Shown piece after piece: positions 1-12,239 of a stretch of 64,000 nt of DNA. The stretch spans positions 46,920,001 to 46,984,000 of the forward strand of contig OZ022256.1 in the NCBI GenBank assembly GCA_963978905.1, in the 5' to 3' direction. Below the pieces are notes generated by a model. The model saw nothing but the letters and a program-made list of their open reading frames with translations, made no database searches and had not been told where the DNA came from. The stretch's first letter is position 1. Every line of letters starts with the position of its first letter. This stretch comes from Trichostrongylus colubriformis (lineage: Eukaryota; Nematoda; Chromadorea; Rhabditida; Trichostrongylidae). The position numbers and the translations under genes were made by a program.

Positions 1-389
1 CCTCCTCCCCCGTGGGTAGGTGAGATGGGACCAGACTTGTTGACCGGACAGATTGAGATGGGTGATGTGATGAAAGTTCCTTGAGAGGACAAAAGCACTC
101 ACTCTCGCATCGGTTGGCCAGCGCAAATCTGTACATGCCAAATCGTATTTACGTGCTGCCACGATTATGACTGGAACTATGGAATGCGCGGCGTATACCA
201 AAAAAGGGTGATGAATGTCCAAAAATTTTAGTCTTCATCTTTTACATAAATTCAAACACAAATATATTGATATTCAGCCGAACGCTAAAAGAATTCGTTG
301 CATACCTCACCGGCATACGAGCCGTTGAGGCAAGATTTTGCACCGAAGGCCTGTGATCTGCAATGCAATATGAGAGTGATAAAAGTGCC
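1..389. other. Left-edge sequence, no gene seen
   Basis: I see no coding exon, RNA gene or clear repeat boundary here. The short open frames from about 242 onward run into the foldback repeat that starts near 390, and they follow its inverted arm rather than a protein. Confidence 0.5.
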
Positions 390-926
390 TTACAAGGGAA
401 GGACCCGAGGTCGAAGCGGCCATTCGGAATGGGATACATATGGTCCGACGTCTTTTCGGACGCTGATCGCGGATCTGCATATTAAATTTGCAGAACGATT
501 CTCTGAGCGAAGTTATGGAAGGTTCGAGAAAACAATACCATCGCGCAAAACCAGTGCGATTTTCGTGTTCAGGAGACCGAACTGCCCTAACGGACATCTA
601 TAGGATAGTTTTTAGCCGATTCGAGAATTTGACCTAATTTCGGAAAAATTCTTGGCCCACAGTAGGCCCAATAATTCGGTCAAATTCTCGAATTGGCTAA
701 AAACATGTCTTATAGGGCAGTTCGGTCTCCTGAACATGAAAATTGCACTGGTGTTGCGCGAGAGCGTCTGGCTCGCGTGCTACGGGCTTCCAATCCTACC
801 ATATAATAGTATTATTTCTTCCAAAAAACCTCCATAACTACGCTTAGAATATCGCACTGCGAATTTTGAATGCACGTTCAAGATCAGCAACCGAAAATAC
901 GTCGAACCACATGTATGTCATTCCGA
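390..926. repeat. Foldback (long inverted repeat) element, copy 1
   Basis: The left arm begins near 390 with ACAAGGGAAGGA, then CCATTCGGAATGGGATACAT. The right arm carries the reverse complement and ends near 926 with ATGTCATTCCGAA. Both arms also contain the segment GGCAGTTCGGTCTCCTGAAC in opposite orientation. A second, more complete copy lies at 48490-49118 inside the rod-1 gene. The open frames across it are by-products of the inverted arms. No transposase is encoded, so this is a non-autonomous foldback element. Confidence 0.75.
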
Positions 927-939
927 AAATCAGTTGCTG

Positions 940-3371
940 ACAGACAGCTCGATGTTGATATTGGCCTATCGGCTGAATACGTGTTAGTGCTGATAAGCTA
1001 TCCTGTTATTGTACAAATCAGCAATTTTGTGTGTCTGTTTGTCGGTATGCAAGTATATAAGCTTGACTGTTTTCCGCGGATGAATGATTGTGCTAAGGGA
1101 GTCGATAGAAAATAATTAACTGGAGAGGAGAAACTAAATGGTCAGTGGTATCATTCTAAGGATGTGATCGTATCAACTACGTATTTAAAGGCACATTCAC
1201 GATAATTTTCGTGCGTGGTCGCACTCCATAAAGACTCTGGAGGTGCTGAAGAACACATAAGTGAAGAAAGAGCGGAATAATCTTTTCAAAAACCATGAAA
1301 ATTAGCTGCCCCTGACCTTTGGCTCCTACGAGCCTTCAGACCAAAGGCAAACATTTCGACAAAATTTGCGTGATAATATCATATAAGATTGCTGTTTCTA
1401 TGGAAATTTCCCCTATCTTTTCTTATCGCAGTCGATATCATGCCTCTCATACACGTATATGCCACCGCTTCCCTGCTGGCAAATCGTAACATGGGTGTGG
1501 GTCATCTTGAGACGGTGACCGCCATCTCATTTACGGGTTCTTCAAGCATTTAGCACTCACCCTCGCGCCGTGGTGATGGCACACATGTTGCTCTTGGGGA
1601 AGCGGCTACCTACTCGGGGATGTAATCAAGATAATCATATTATCCTGAACTGTGCCTTTAAATGCCTTTCCTCCGGGCATGAATGCCGCATAAAGCTAAT
1701 GAGCTATCATTAACACTGTGTCATCTAAGGTCTATAGTCAGTATGTACTAGGTTGTCGGTAAAGTTCTTTCGTTTTTTAAAAACTTGCTTTTTCCCCTCA
1801 AAACTGGTTTCCAGTAATTTCTTCCGTACATATATATGTACGTTGGGGGCTCAAAAACACATATATGAGCACCACCGTAAAATTCCTAGCTCAAGGTGTC
1901 AAACTACAGTTCCACATTTTCATAAGGTCGGCTGGTTTCATTATATCTCTTAAGATTGATTCACCCTTATCTTCCACTGAGATTTAAAAAAGGTGCTTGA
2001 CGGTTTGTATCATCTACATGTTTGGATGAATATCATGACAATCTCAAGGGCATAGCACAAGCGTACTACTGATCGTGTTAAAAATGCCGAGATTAATGGA
2101 GAGTCGGACATGGAGTATACCGAAGCCTGCTTTCTCGCAAATTAAGCAAATTCAGTTTGCAAACGTGGAGTCTACAAATTTCTAGGGAATTTATCAGAAC
2201 TACACTAGGATAGTTCACTGGAACTTGGAATCATTGATTATCTGACTCCTCATTCCTTTTCTAGCCGAAACGCAGAAAATGTGGTTGAGCAGGGTTACTT
2301 CGTGAGCCGAAACGCAGGAATTGAGGTCCAGTAGGGTTTCCTCGTGGCGGAGAGCTCCAGGCAGGACTCATCTGGAATAACCTTCCTGTAATTTTGGAGC
2401 ATTATGGTTTGACAGTTTCACTTTCAATTTTCAATTTTTATTTCCACACATACCAGGAGAGCTGTTAGCATCACCAACACCAGCGGAACGTTCATAGTTT
2501 TGAATACCCCTGCAAAAGAAGAATTATGTGCTTGGAGCAAGTGGCAAGCGCAAATCTATTCAGGAAAGATGAAGGGAAAGATGAATGACAGTAATCGGCG
2601 ACCCATGTGAGCAGTTCTGTAAAAATTATGCATAAGGAAGGACATCGCAGCGATTTGAGCGATAAGTTTTAAGATATCTCTGTCCGGTCTCTGATCTGCC
2701 ACGCACTATAATAGGCCATCTACTTTGTTCCCAAAAAGTTGAAACTCCTCTCTGGTTAGTGCAGTGCAGTCATTTCCATAGAGCATACCAAGAAGGCTGG
2801 TAAAATTACCAATACGAGCATAACCTCTACACTCCTGAGTACCTCTGCAAGAAAGGATTTAGCTGCTCTGAGCGAGTGACAAGCAAAAAACTATTGAAAG
2901 GAAAGGCTCATTGCATAGCACTGAGTGAAAAAGAAATTTGTGAGGAGCTTTACAGAAAAAATCAACGGTATGTTTTTTGAAGATGGACATCTAATTTTCA
3001 CCTTGTTTTTATATTGGCAACGCATCGATAATGTGATGCTCGATTGAGATGCTTTGCTTCTCAGAATCTCATTTCTAAGCGCATTGAAATGTAAAAGCAT
3101 GCATTTAGATGCGATCGGCAAGTGAATGCCTTTTGAACCTCATTTCGAATTCCATCATAAGCATTTGGATTCATTGAGTTCACTAACGGCTGGAACACTG
3201 GACGGTGCAATGTTAATGAAGTAGCTGTCTTGTTTTTAAATTACATTCACCATAAAACAATGGTATGCTTGTCTCATTCTTTTATTTAAGAGTTGAACAA
3301 AGAGGGATGCTATTTTCTCTATTAACTTTACAATATTAACACCCCATATTACACCAATTACCCCAATATTA
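940..3371. repeat. Composite dispersed repeat block shared with 60-63.6 kb
   Basis: Several segments recur near the right end of the window. Positions 940-1120 and 1670-1740 match 61640-61810 and 61880-61957 in the same orientation. Positions 1840-2040, 2240-2640 and 3285-3340 match 60290-60490, 60490-60840 and 60905-60960 in the same orientation. Positions 2080-3340 match 62095-63530 in reverse. No protein is recognisable. A mariner-like end (ACTAGGTTGTCGGTAAAGTT, about 1748) sits exactly where the block order changes. The repeat is cut at 3371 by a mariner insertion. Confidence 0.7.
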
Positions 3372-4161
3372 TTAGGTTGTCGGGAAAGTTCGGTCAAGGC
3401 GGTTTAGGAATATGGTAGAACGTTCTCTAAACTTTCTAGCAATCCGTTAAGAGAGCTACAATGCCCGTAGTTGATACCCACCCAACACGCGGTGTCATGT
3501 TCTGTGGTTGGACTTGCGACACTAAAGCGGCGGAAGCTTGCCGCTCCATCAACGCTGCATAAAGCAAGGGATTTGTTAGCTACGAGACCGTGCGCCGCTG
3601 GTTCATCAGCCAGCAAAGGCGAGATTGACATGGAAGACAAACCACACGCAGGACTGTGCTACTTCTGAGACGCGGAAGGAATGCTTCTCCAAGGGGTGCT
3701 GCTACAAGGCGAGACAGTCACCGCTACCGTTTCACCCACCAGCTCCAGCAGTTCGCCGTCGCTGTTCGAGAAAAGCGCCGGAAAAGGTCCGCGGTCACCC
3801 TACTTCATGAGAACACCAGCTCCCATATCGCTAAGAAACCCAGGCCAAGCTACACGAGCTCGGCTGAGAAGTCATGCCCCACCCGCCATACTCTCCAGAA
3901 TTGCCCCCTCTGAATATCACCTTACCCGTCCTCTTGACTCCTTGCTGGCGAAGAGAATATTCGTGCGATCGCTGACTTCTTCGACTCTCACAACCCACAG
4001 TTCTGGGAGGAGGGAATCAACGATCTACCTATGAGATGGCAGTGTTGTGGATAATAATGGTGAGTACGATGTTGCCTGTTGCCTAATTTTTGTTTGTTGG
4101 AAGAAAATATAATAAAAAGTGATGACCGAAAAAAACCTACAATACTTTTGGGATAACCTAA
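3372..4161 (+). mobile_element. Mariner deletion derivative, copy 1
   Basis: The element starts TTAGGTTGTCGGGAAAG and ends GGGATAACCTAA, with TA dinucleotides on both sides (3370-3371 and 4162-4163) as expected for Tc1/mariner insertion. Inside are decayed transposase pieces on the plus strand: a mariner helix-turn-helix segment (VSYETVRRWFIS, about 3570) and a late DDE-domain piece containing HENTSSHIA. Stops and frameshifts break the frame. Most of the catalytic region is missing, at the same junction as in the copies at 12240 and 41741. It is also shorter at its 5' end than those copies. At 790 bp it is well below an intact mariner and cannot encode transposase. Confidence 0.85.
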
Positions 4162-7100
4162 TATAATAATACTGTCGTGTGGATTTGTGGACAGTCGTCC
4201 TACTCCTTCACTTACTTTCGCACTAATTCATCAGCTTCATGACAGTCTAATTTGAGAATTTGGATTCACCGTGTTTCGATTACTTCCTTTTGATTGTATT
4301 ATCTCAGCCACGAGGTTTTTAAGTGGAATCTTTCATTACGGCTAATGTTTCGAGCGTTTCGACGTCCCGAGAAGTGCGCACTATACCACCAAACGACTCT
4401 TCCCCTTGAGCACTTCTAACATTGTATCAGAAGCATCCGCAAAACCTGAGAAGCTTAACGTTGGGCCCACCTTAAATTCCTCCGCTAGCAACGCTACGCT
4501 CAGTTAGTACATCCATTCCATACATGTAACATTCACTTCAAGGAGCATCACTATAAAAAAGCAGAATCTGAATGACTGACTACATTGTTTATATGCTTCC
4601 ATGCCTGCTTATATGCACCCATGTCTCTGCAGAGACAATACGTGCAAAGAGAAAACTGACAGTGCATTCTTCTGCTTTCCACTACCAAGTCAAAAGGACC
4701 TTCTTTCAATATCCTTGAACTTTGAACGTCGTATTTTCTGGCTCATTTTGATTGGGTTCCGACCCTTTGGAAAGTGAGCGAAGAATTTTTTTTTCGAGCA
4801 ACATTGGTGGAACATATAGAAGAGGTCGGAGTCAAGTACGATACACATGCTTGTTCGATTTTTTCCTAAGTAAAAGATAATGCTTAATTAATTACCGGCG
4901 TGGTCAGTTTTTGTCGACTAGACCAACCACTTTGCCAGCCTGAAAATCGGCCTCTTCATGAGGGTAGAGGAACTGAGTAGGTCATTTTAAAGGGCGAAAA
5001 TCTCTTCCGAGTAATTTATGACATGCTACACAAACTTGTATTGTACAGAAAGCATTTTTTGAAAAAAAACCACATCACTTATGAAAAGACCCAATTTTTA
5101 CATTTCCACGTGGTCTGTGCATTCATACTTTATGGCCTCGTGCCATGAATACATGCTCTACGCTTATCATGTCAGTCGATGAGATAATCTAAGACAGGTG
5201 AGCGACCTGTAATGGACTGGACCCATACTGGCACCAGACATCACTTTGAGCGACCTTACACTTGCAACCCGAAATGTGTTTAAGGTGTATCAGCCGTTCA
5301 AGGGCACAACACGGCAACCACAACCGACCAAAAAAGATCACTGGAAAAAGATTGTTTCGCTCGTTTCACGGCGCCGTTACAGTAACCACGCAACTTCAAA
5401 GGTGTTTAGTACAGCGCATGAAAAACTGTCTGAACTGTTTTTCCAGCATCACCCGACTTTTAGGATATGCATACACGTACATTATTTGTCTATTTATTAT
5501 TATTTATTATTATTTATCAGACAGTGATAGCGAACAAACACGCACGAATACAAGCATAATTACCCACTGCAATGATGTAAAAAATGCGGTGGGAGAATTC
5601 CAGTCACGTTTTTCAAAGAAAACAGGAGAAAGACAGGGATCACAATTAATTTTTTGTCGAGGCTGTTGAGCTTGTTCAAACATTACCAGATTCCCGATAT
5701 GCTCGTACAAGGTATACAGTAGACGAATAAAGCTGGAGAGAACGTTACTCCAAGACAAATATCGATAGCAGTGCGAATTTGAAAGTGAAGTTCCAAACGC
5801 TCAGCACTCCCTTTTAACCCCGATTATGATTCACTGTACATGGGGCTTGTAGGTGACTTCTCAAAGGAATCGCTCATGGGAATAGCATGATTCCTGTTCC
5901 CCTTAAAATCACTCTGCTGGATACATTAAATGAATAGAAACAAGGAAAGATCCGGATTTGATCCGGAGCAGAAATGGAAAAACTGGAAGGGGAGCAATTC
6001 GCTTGAATTCCCGCCGAGCACCATTTGAATAGCCGTCAGCGGACACAGCATAGTTCAAATTTTCGCGCCCAAAGTTGATATGTTTTTCACTCTGCGTTCA
6101 TGATCACCTGATAGCCGCTTCTTGGCTTCTTGAGCCCCGGGCCCGTTCCCACTCGGACACCCCGTCTCGTCGAACGTCAATTTGATGCGCTCTATCTCAG
6201 CCGTGTTCTTAACCTTTCGCATGGAACTTTGCATGCGGCCTTGCGTAAGCAAATACCACATAAATTATTATTTATTAACAGGAAAAACTTGAATTTTCGT
6301 GGACAACTTCTTTGGAATCTCCACGGATTTTCCTTCTTTGTGTTATTAAAACTATCCTGAAAGCTGAATAAAAAGCCGAGTTGAGGGGTGAAACTGGGTA
6401 GACAGTTTTCCTCTTTCACCCAAATTCTTCCATGGTCTGAATATTCCACAACATTATTTTGAACCTCATGAATTTCTCATGGTATCGTAGTAAAAAGGTA
6501 TGAGAAAAGAAGAAAATAAAACATGAACTTAACAAATCCTCTGGTGTTGAACAGTCTGTGAGCAGAGATCAAAAGAGCGGCAAATGCACTGGCAATGAGC
6601 AGTGTAACTGCTCGGGAATCGCGTGGTGGTGTTGCACCTTCCTCCTTTTTCACATTTGGGATTAGTCTCAGCGGCCTGCTTCAGATTTTATGTAATTGTA
6701 AATATTGATTGAATTGTTCAGGCGATCAGCTATCTCAACTATTCAAAGTAAAAGATTCACGTATTGCATACCATGGCGTATATGTAGCAACGCGTGTTCA
6801 CCAGCGTATCTTTTCTCTTTTCTGATTGGCAGTGTGTAGACGATTTAAAGCAAGAAACTCTGCTGTATTCCTGAAGGAGAGGTGAAAATACCCACTATAA
6901 ATTGAGTGTGAATGCTTTGTTAGAGTTGCATATGTTAATGTTCGATGCAAAATCATTTGGCTCCATTTCCTCGTAATGAGCCAAAATCATCATGCAGATT
7001 CTCAATTTTTATATGGTCACCATTTTTTATATGGTCATTACCAGCAGAAAACTAGTTTAAATTGTGCAAATCTCGCTGAAAGCTGTCACTTTGAACAGTT

Positions 7101-7576
7101 CTTACCTTCGGTCTCGCATCATAGGCTACGGCGAAAATCAGCAGCTATCAAAAGGCAAAAATATCAAAATCTTAAAAAGCGTATCATATTCATATTGACT
7201 GATTTAGTTATGAGGCGCTACCAATGAGGCAACATAACTTGCATTTTTAGCAATCAACTGAGCAATTCAAAAGTAGTTTTTCATGCGTTATTGTGCACAC
7301 TATCGCTTAGGCGTGCTAAATACCCTGTGCAAAGCACGGCCCGTATGTTACGGTATCGGCGTTGCGAAGAGCAAACAGCACGTTCAAGTGAGGGTGTGCA
7401 CGACGACATGTACGACCGTGCGATTGTGCGAGCTATTTGCTGTTTTTCCATGTATTTGATTCTATGTGGTATATATGAGTCAAGGATCTCACGATCGGTA
7501 ATACAGCACCCTTAATCAGTGTGTGCGTTAGATGCTACAGATGTGAACAAAGAGACTGCATATAGTAATTAAATGT
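4162..7576. other. Intergenic region without a convincing gene
   Basis: I checked both strands for splice-bounded coding exons and found none I can defend. The longest open frames (5246-5669, 6055-6449) have no recognisable domain. Positions about 6215-6265 resemble the end of the foldback family seen at 30123 and 36821. An ATT-rich microsatellite lies near 5489-5518. A short direct repeat containing TTTTTATATGGTCA occurs at about 7006 and 7025. Confidence 0.5.
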
Positions 7577-7582
7577 TTTATT
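7577..7582 (-). terminator. Polyadenylation signal of the secreted-protein gene
   Basis: On the minus strand this reads AATAAA, 37 bases after the TGA stop at 7621-7619. Position and sequence fit a cleavage and polyadenylation signal for the gene that starts at 11504. Confidence 0.6.
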
Positions 7583-7618
7583 AAAATTGTACTAGTCTCA
7601 GACACTCTACACGTGTGT

Positions 7619-10600
7619 TCAATCACGACGACCATCGCGATCACCACGCTTTCCTCCTTTTCCTCCTCGTCCCGAGCTGGTATCAGTGCATGTCACCTTA
7701 AAATTACACATTAGCACGTCTCAATTATCTTACCAGGGAAAGCTTTCAAATTCCTATGAACTTCAAAATGAGACCTGAACTGGTCAACAGGGTCTCAGAT
7801 GCTGATTACAGTTATTGCAACCAAACTTGCAATATACCATTCTGAAGCGACTTAAGAGGATTCAAAGTTCGCTCGGAGTGATGCATCAACGGCTAAGCGT
7901 GTACACAACAGGGGTCGCAGTGACTAAGTGGTAGCGCTCAGCTCTAGAATCGCGCCATGCATGAGGTTTCCATCGAGAATCCTTTAAATCGAAGTATACA
8001 CTATTCCCATAGAAAACTGTGAACAAGCTATCAAGTATCGACTTCGCTTAGCCCATAATTCCAAGAGGACAAAGGGAAAGAGTACCCTTTGACTCTGATA
8101 AGCTTCTGTGTTGTCCATGCGCTTTTCTCTTTACAATACCGTCTTAAGCATGGGTATCAAAATTCATGTGTCTTACCTTATTTCCTATTTGCGCAGCGAC
8201 CTTTTTTGTATATCCTTCGGACGAAATTTCAAAGTAAAAATTATATTAACCATCAGTTTCGGGTTTGAACCCAGTTCGTTAGCACGTCTCCTCTTTACAC
8301 TTTGGACCGTCAGCCCGAGAAATTCTGTTGTCACTGCCTACCTCAACGATTACAACCCTTCCCACCCTATCCCAGAACCCTGTTGAGGATTCCTCTACAG
8401 CGCCTCGACCCCGGCTGACAACCAGCTATGGGTTGCCGAGTATGTAAGCGTGATAATGTAATCAGTTGGTTGGAGTCACCCTCGCAAAAATTAATTTCTT
8501 TGTTACTCTTATACTTGTGTTGCATTTGCCTAATACGGGCCGCATGTAAAGTTTCACGCAAAAAAAGTGAGAATTAGGCTCAGATACAGCTTCCCAAATT
8601 CTTGGCCGGGTGGTTGGGGCTTCCGAGTAAGAGCCCTGTCCCGTCGTTCACCGCGGTTGGGCTTAAAGAGTGGGACTGTTTACGTAACTTTCTGTTCTCT
8701 AGGCACCCGGCCAAGATTTTGTGGTGCTGTATCTTGAACAGATTCATATTTTTTCGCGTGAAACTTTGCATGCGGTCTACATTAGGCAAATACAACCCAG
8801 ATATACAGGGGGTGCCAAAAAAAAAAGTAATTTTGCCCACGGCTCACATCTGCCAATTTTACAAAACGTAGGGAAACGAAAGAGATAAAGGTATTGGGGC
8901 AAAACATTCCCGAAATGTTCCTCTAAAAGCAGGAACAAGCTGTGGCTCCTCACGTTCATGTTCATAAAAATATGGAGGTTTCATTCGGCGCAGTCGGGCT
9001 TTGGAGTACCTACATTTAAAAATTCGCTAAAAACAGTGGAGCCAAGCTCCATGGTAGGTCTTTTGTGGGAAGCTTCCTGAGGGTTGGCCCTTCGGTTCTT
9101 GGAAGTCACAGAGCCCCTGCTGCTTGGACAAGGCTGCTATGATCCAAAGTATCATTTTCATGCCTCAAATCCGCCTCCGGAGGGGTTTCAGTGGTAGGGG
9201 AACGTTTTGGCTCTTGGAAACGAAGGGCGCTGGGAACCCGGGAAAAACGCAATGTTAAAGAACACCATCCGGTATGAATCCCCTTGGGTACCCAGATTGA
9301 GCGGACGTCAGCAAGGTTGTGAAAGAGGGCGAAGAAATTTCGGATTTTGCCCAGTTGAGGTGATACATCTTGTTCAGTCTTTCCTTGCTCCCGTTCCTGC
9401 TCGTGCAGGAGGCTGCCACGGAGTATAGTGATAGAGTTAGGTCTGCTCTTGATTCTGGGGATGAGAATACCTCAATAGAATTTACTGTAGTTTGCCTAAA
9501 TGGGGTCGAAAGTGGAGGAGACAAAATTACTTTTTTTTTTTGGCACCCCCTGTATGGGTAGTAAAGAAACTCATTTTCCTGGACGATTCCTTTGAGCGAT
9601 GAACAAGTCCCAGTTAGAAGTTCCGAAAGTAATGCTCAATTGAAGATGCGTAGTAAACGAAGTCTATATGAATTTACCTCCCAGTCGCCACGCTTCTTCT
9701 CCTTTTCACATCGCTCCCAGCCATCACGCTTGCTACAGACCTTGTCGCAGACGTCTCCTCGGAAGGACATCGGGACTGAAAGTAAACAGACGTAAGCTTG
9801 CTGCTATTATTATTCTCATTATTATATCGGTGTCGCTGAATCTATAATTGCCGATGATGTCACATGCAGGCATTTTTTCAAGCAATTTTGTAAACTTTAT
9901 TTCGTACTAATCTGGGGCTTCCCCAACTCCCGTCTTGCTCTGTGCCTGTCTGTCTTACGAGTTTGCAATTTTCGAGAATCTCGATCACTTTTAAGAAGGC
10001 ACAGAATTTTTCCTCTGTTTCAGTAAAAAACCAAAGTGCGTGGATTAATCGTGTCTGCTTATATTTCTATCATGCTTTACGCTCACATCTGGCTTTGACT
10101 GCACTTCGCTGGCGGTAGAAACGAATAGATAAGCTGCGTCCCAAAGAAAGCTTATCCTTCTGGCCTTGGTGGAAGCCTGCTGTTCGCCTGCTTGGACAAC
10201 GGAACTCAGCTGTGATCATCACATCAGAGACGGCTGTGAAAATTTGCTGCCATTCCTATCTGCATTAGTATTTGTCACCTAGCAAGTAATCAAAACACTG
10301 ACCATTCAAGACACATTAGTGGCAGTCTTGGTTAAGTTATCGCCTTTAATAACGAATACAGAGGTTCTAAGTGGCCAAATAGTGAAGATGGGACTGAAAT
10401 CGTACTTCACTGGATTCTTTTTTCTATCCTTAACATGTACTATTGTGCGAGTTGATGAGGGCGAAAAACCTGTTGAAAGAGGAAAGGAATCACCCACATG
10501 GGGAAGGGGACAGCGGCACGGACGCAGGCTGCCACTACTCCTAACGACCACGTCAAGCGGGGATGTGGTCGCTCTGTGAGCAGTCTCTATTGCCTGATGG

Positions 10601-11504
10601 CCATGCGTCGTGCCGGCAGCGTGGATAGTTCAGAAAGATCTGTTTGCCTTCAGAGCGGGATTGTGGAGTGCAATTTGTCACAGAATGCGCGTTAGTTTCG
10701 AAGCTATTAGTCGCTTATGCTGTTGTTTACCGATTGCTGAGGAATAGTAAAGGTCACACAGCCACTCACGGAAATCAAGATCCAAAAATCACTCTGGTGA
10801 ACTGTTCCTCTCCCATAGCTTTGTAAGCCGAATAAATTTTCCATTACGATCCGATACTAATACATATATAATTACTATGCTAATGAGACAATAAATTACC
10901 TCGTTCAACTTTTTCACGACGTTGAGCTTGTACGGAGGCAAGTGCGACGAGGCACAGGACCTGAAAAATTATTGCATTTTTTCTTTTCTTATAATTTTCT
11001 TCAGCTTAATTCAGTCCTGAGCTTCTCTCGAGTATTATCGAGTGGTGAAAGATAATTCGCTTTTGTGTCATGCGAGTAGCAAACGTGCTTTTCTTGTTAA
11101 GTAGAAGAACGTTTGATCCAGGTGACACGATACCGCGACATGAACTTCTTCCATGGAAAGGAGTCGCACACAAAAACATGCGCCCCATTAGGACCCCTAA
11201 TGGAACCTTTCCGGTGAAGAAATAAGAACAGCTTTGAAAAACTAAAAGAGGATTTAGTTTACGGGCTGCATTTGCAAGTGCATACCTACCGCCTCCATCA
11301 TTACTGGAGAATTACTTGTGCCAAGGCAAGGCGTTAATTTTCGCATGAATCTTGAAAAACTGGATCAACAGAAAAATCGGATATCGAGTGGTAATTGGAA
11401 GCTCTACTCACACAGAAGTACTCGAGTGCTCAAATGGAAAGATGAAAAGCAGCACGGCATGTGATGCTGCAAGAACTCACCAGGATGACTAGGAACGTTT
11501 TCAT
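7619..11504 (-). CDS. Small secreted cysteine-containing protein, 4 exons
   Basis: Four exons join in frame on the minus strand: 11504-11481, 10960-10900, 9775-9678 and 7696-7619. All have GT donors and AG acceptors, and the split codons fit. The predicted protein is about 86 residues. Residues 1-23 form a classic signal peptide (MKTFLVIL, then VLCLVALASVQA), probably cut after VQA. The mature part is short and very polar, with four cysteines (VCDKVC, ERC, VTC) that could form two disulfides, then a glycine/lysine/arginine-rich tail (GRGGKGGKRGDRDGRRD). A TATA box and an AATAAA signal bracket it. I do not recognise the family. In this setting a secreted effector or antimicrobial-type peptide is possible, but that is inference. 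The third intron is loaded with repeats. A missed small exon there cannot be excluded. Confidence 0.72.
7905..8446. repeat. Dispersed repeat, tRNA-SINE-like in part, shared with 57.5-57.93 kb
   Basis: Positions 8253-8446 match 57718-57925 in the same orientation, including CTGCCTACCTCAACGATTAC and a TTTGAACC/GTTCGAACC core like a pol III B box. Positions 7905-7975 read like a degenerate tRNA head (GACTAAGTGGTAGCGCTCAG) followed by CATGAGGTTT, which recurs near 57548. This suggests a tRNA-derived repeat. It does not fold as a functional tRNA by eye. It lies in the third intron of the secreted-protein gene. Confidence 0.5.
8470..9592. repeat. Foldback element interrupted by a 747-bp element
   Basis: Same family as 30123-30537 and 36821-37268: arms with GCCTAATACGGGCCGCATG and its inverted partner GCATGCGGTCTACATTAGGC, and an inner inverted pair around CTTGGCCGGGTG. 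The right end (AAACTCATTTTCCTGGACGA, about 9568) is separated from the rest by the element at 8806-9552. The host repeat must therefore be older than the insertion. Confidence 0.7.
8806..9552. mobile_element. Non-autonomous terminal-inverted-repeat element, 747 bp
   Basis: It starts CAGGGGGTGCCAAAAAA and ends with the inverted copy TTTTTTGGCACCCCCTG. TA lies on each side (8804-8805 and 9553-9554), as in Tc1/mariner-type target duplications. A second copy lies at 29154-29843 with the same internal sequence (for example GGGAAACGAAAGAGATAAAG). I see no transposase domain, so it is a MITE-like element mobilised in trans. It sits inside an older foldback, which itself sits in an intron of the secreted-protein gene. 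Confidence 0.8.
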
Positions 11505-11545
11505 ATTGGCAGCAAGGAGATGCTGCTGTAGCAACTTTCCAGACA

Positions 11546-11554
11546 CCTTTTATA
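11546..11554 (-). promoter_or_regulatory. TATA box of the secreted-protein gene
   Basis: The minus strand reads TATAAAAGG about 42-50 bases upstream of the ATG at 11504. That leaves room for a start site some 25-30 bases downstream and a very short 5' leader. A strong TATA box fits a highly expressed or tissue-specific gene. Confidence 0.6.
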
Positions 11555-12239
11555 GGCGTTTAATAATAAAGGTTTTCATCTGCACCACCGACCATTTATC
11601 ACATGTCTAATGTCTCGAGTATGACCTTGAATGGCTCCATTCGTGGCAAGTTTACAACGGTCGAAAGATCATTGCATTCGCTAAACATCATTTAATACTA
11701 TGTGATACGACTGACTCATAAGGCGATTACGAATAATTAGTGACACCGATTCAGTTTGCTCATAAAAAGATCGTCATATCCCTTTGTTATTGATGGAGCA
11801 CGCCATTCAGTGCTTTGCTCGTGAGCAGTAAATGATATCGGTGCTCTGTGAACTATTATGAAACATTGTAGTAGGCGACTTTACTTGAGCGGCCATCCAA
11901 AGCCAATACGAATGGAAGTGCTTCTCAAAACAGATTGGAGATGCTTTTTTAAAACAACTACACTCCTCATGATGTATTATATTTTAAAAATCGACAAGTT
12001 CCCACAAATCATTTGAATGCAAACCATACAAAAAACAAGGAAATAGGACAAAATTACCACAACGAAATAATTTGAGAAACCCAAAATTCTTTATAACTTC
12101 TTGGAGACAGATCGCTGTATATGGTAAAGTATCTTATATATTTCGGTATCCTTTACAGAGTAATTCGAACGGCCTGAAATAGATCACAGAGTTTCTCTCA
12201 GTTTGCGAGGGCTCGAAAATATGTTAAGCGGCGGTCATA
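11555..12239. other. Upstream region of the secreted-protein gene
   Basis: No exon or repeat boundary is clear here. It probably holds the promoter-proximal control region of the minus-strand gene. I see no recognisable operator or repeated motif. Confidence 0.4.

Noticed and set aside
7905..7985. tRNA gene suggested by GACTAAGTGGTAGCGCTCAG
   Set aside because: The B box region is disrupted and acceptor arms do not pair. It looks like a tRNA-derived repeat, not a functional tRNA.
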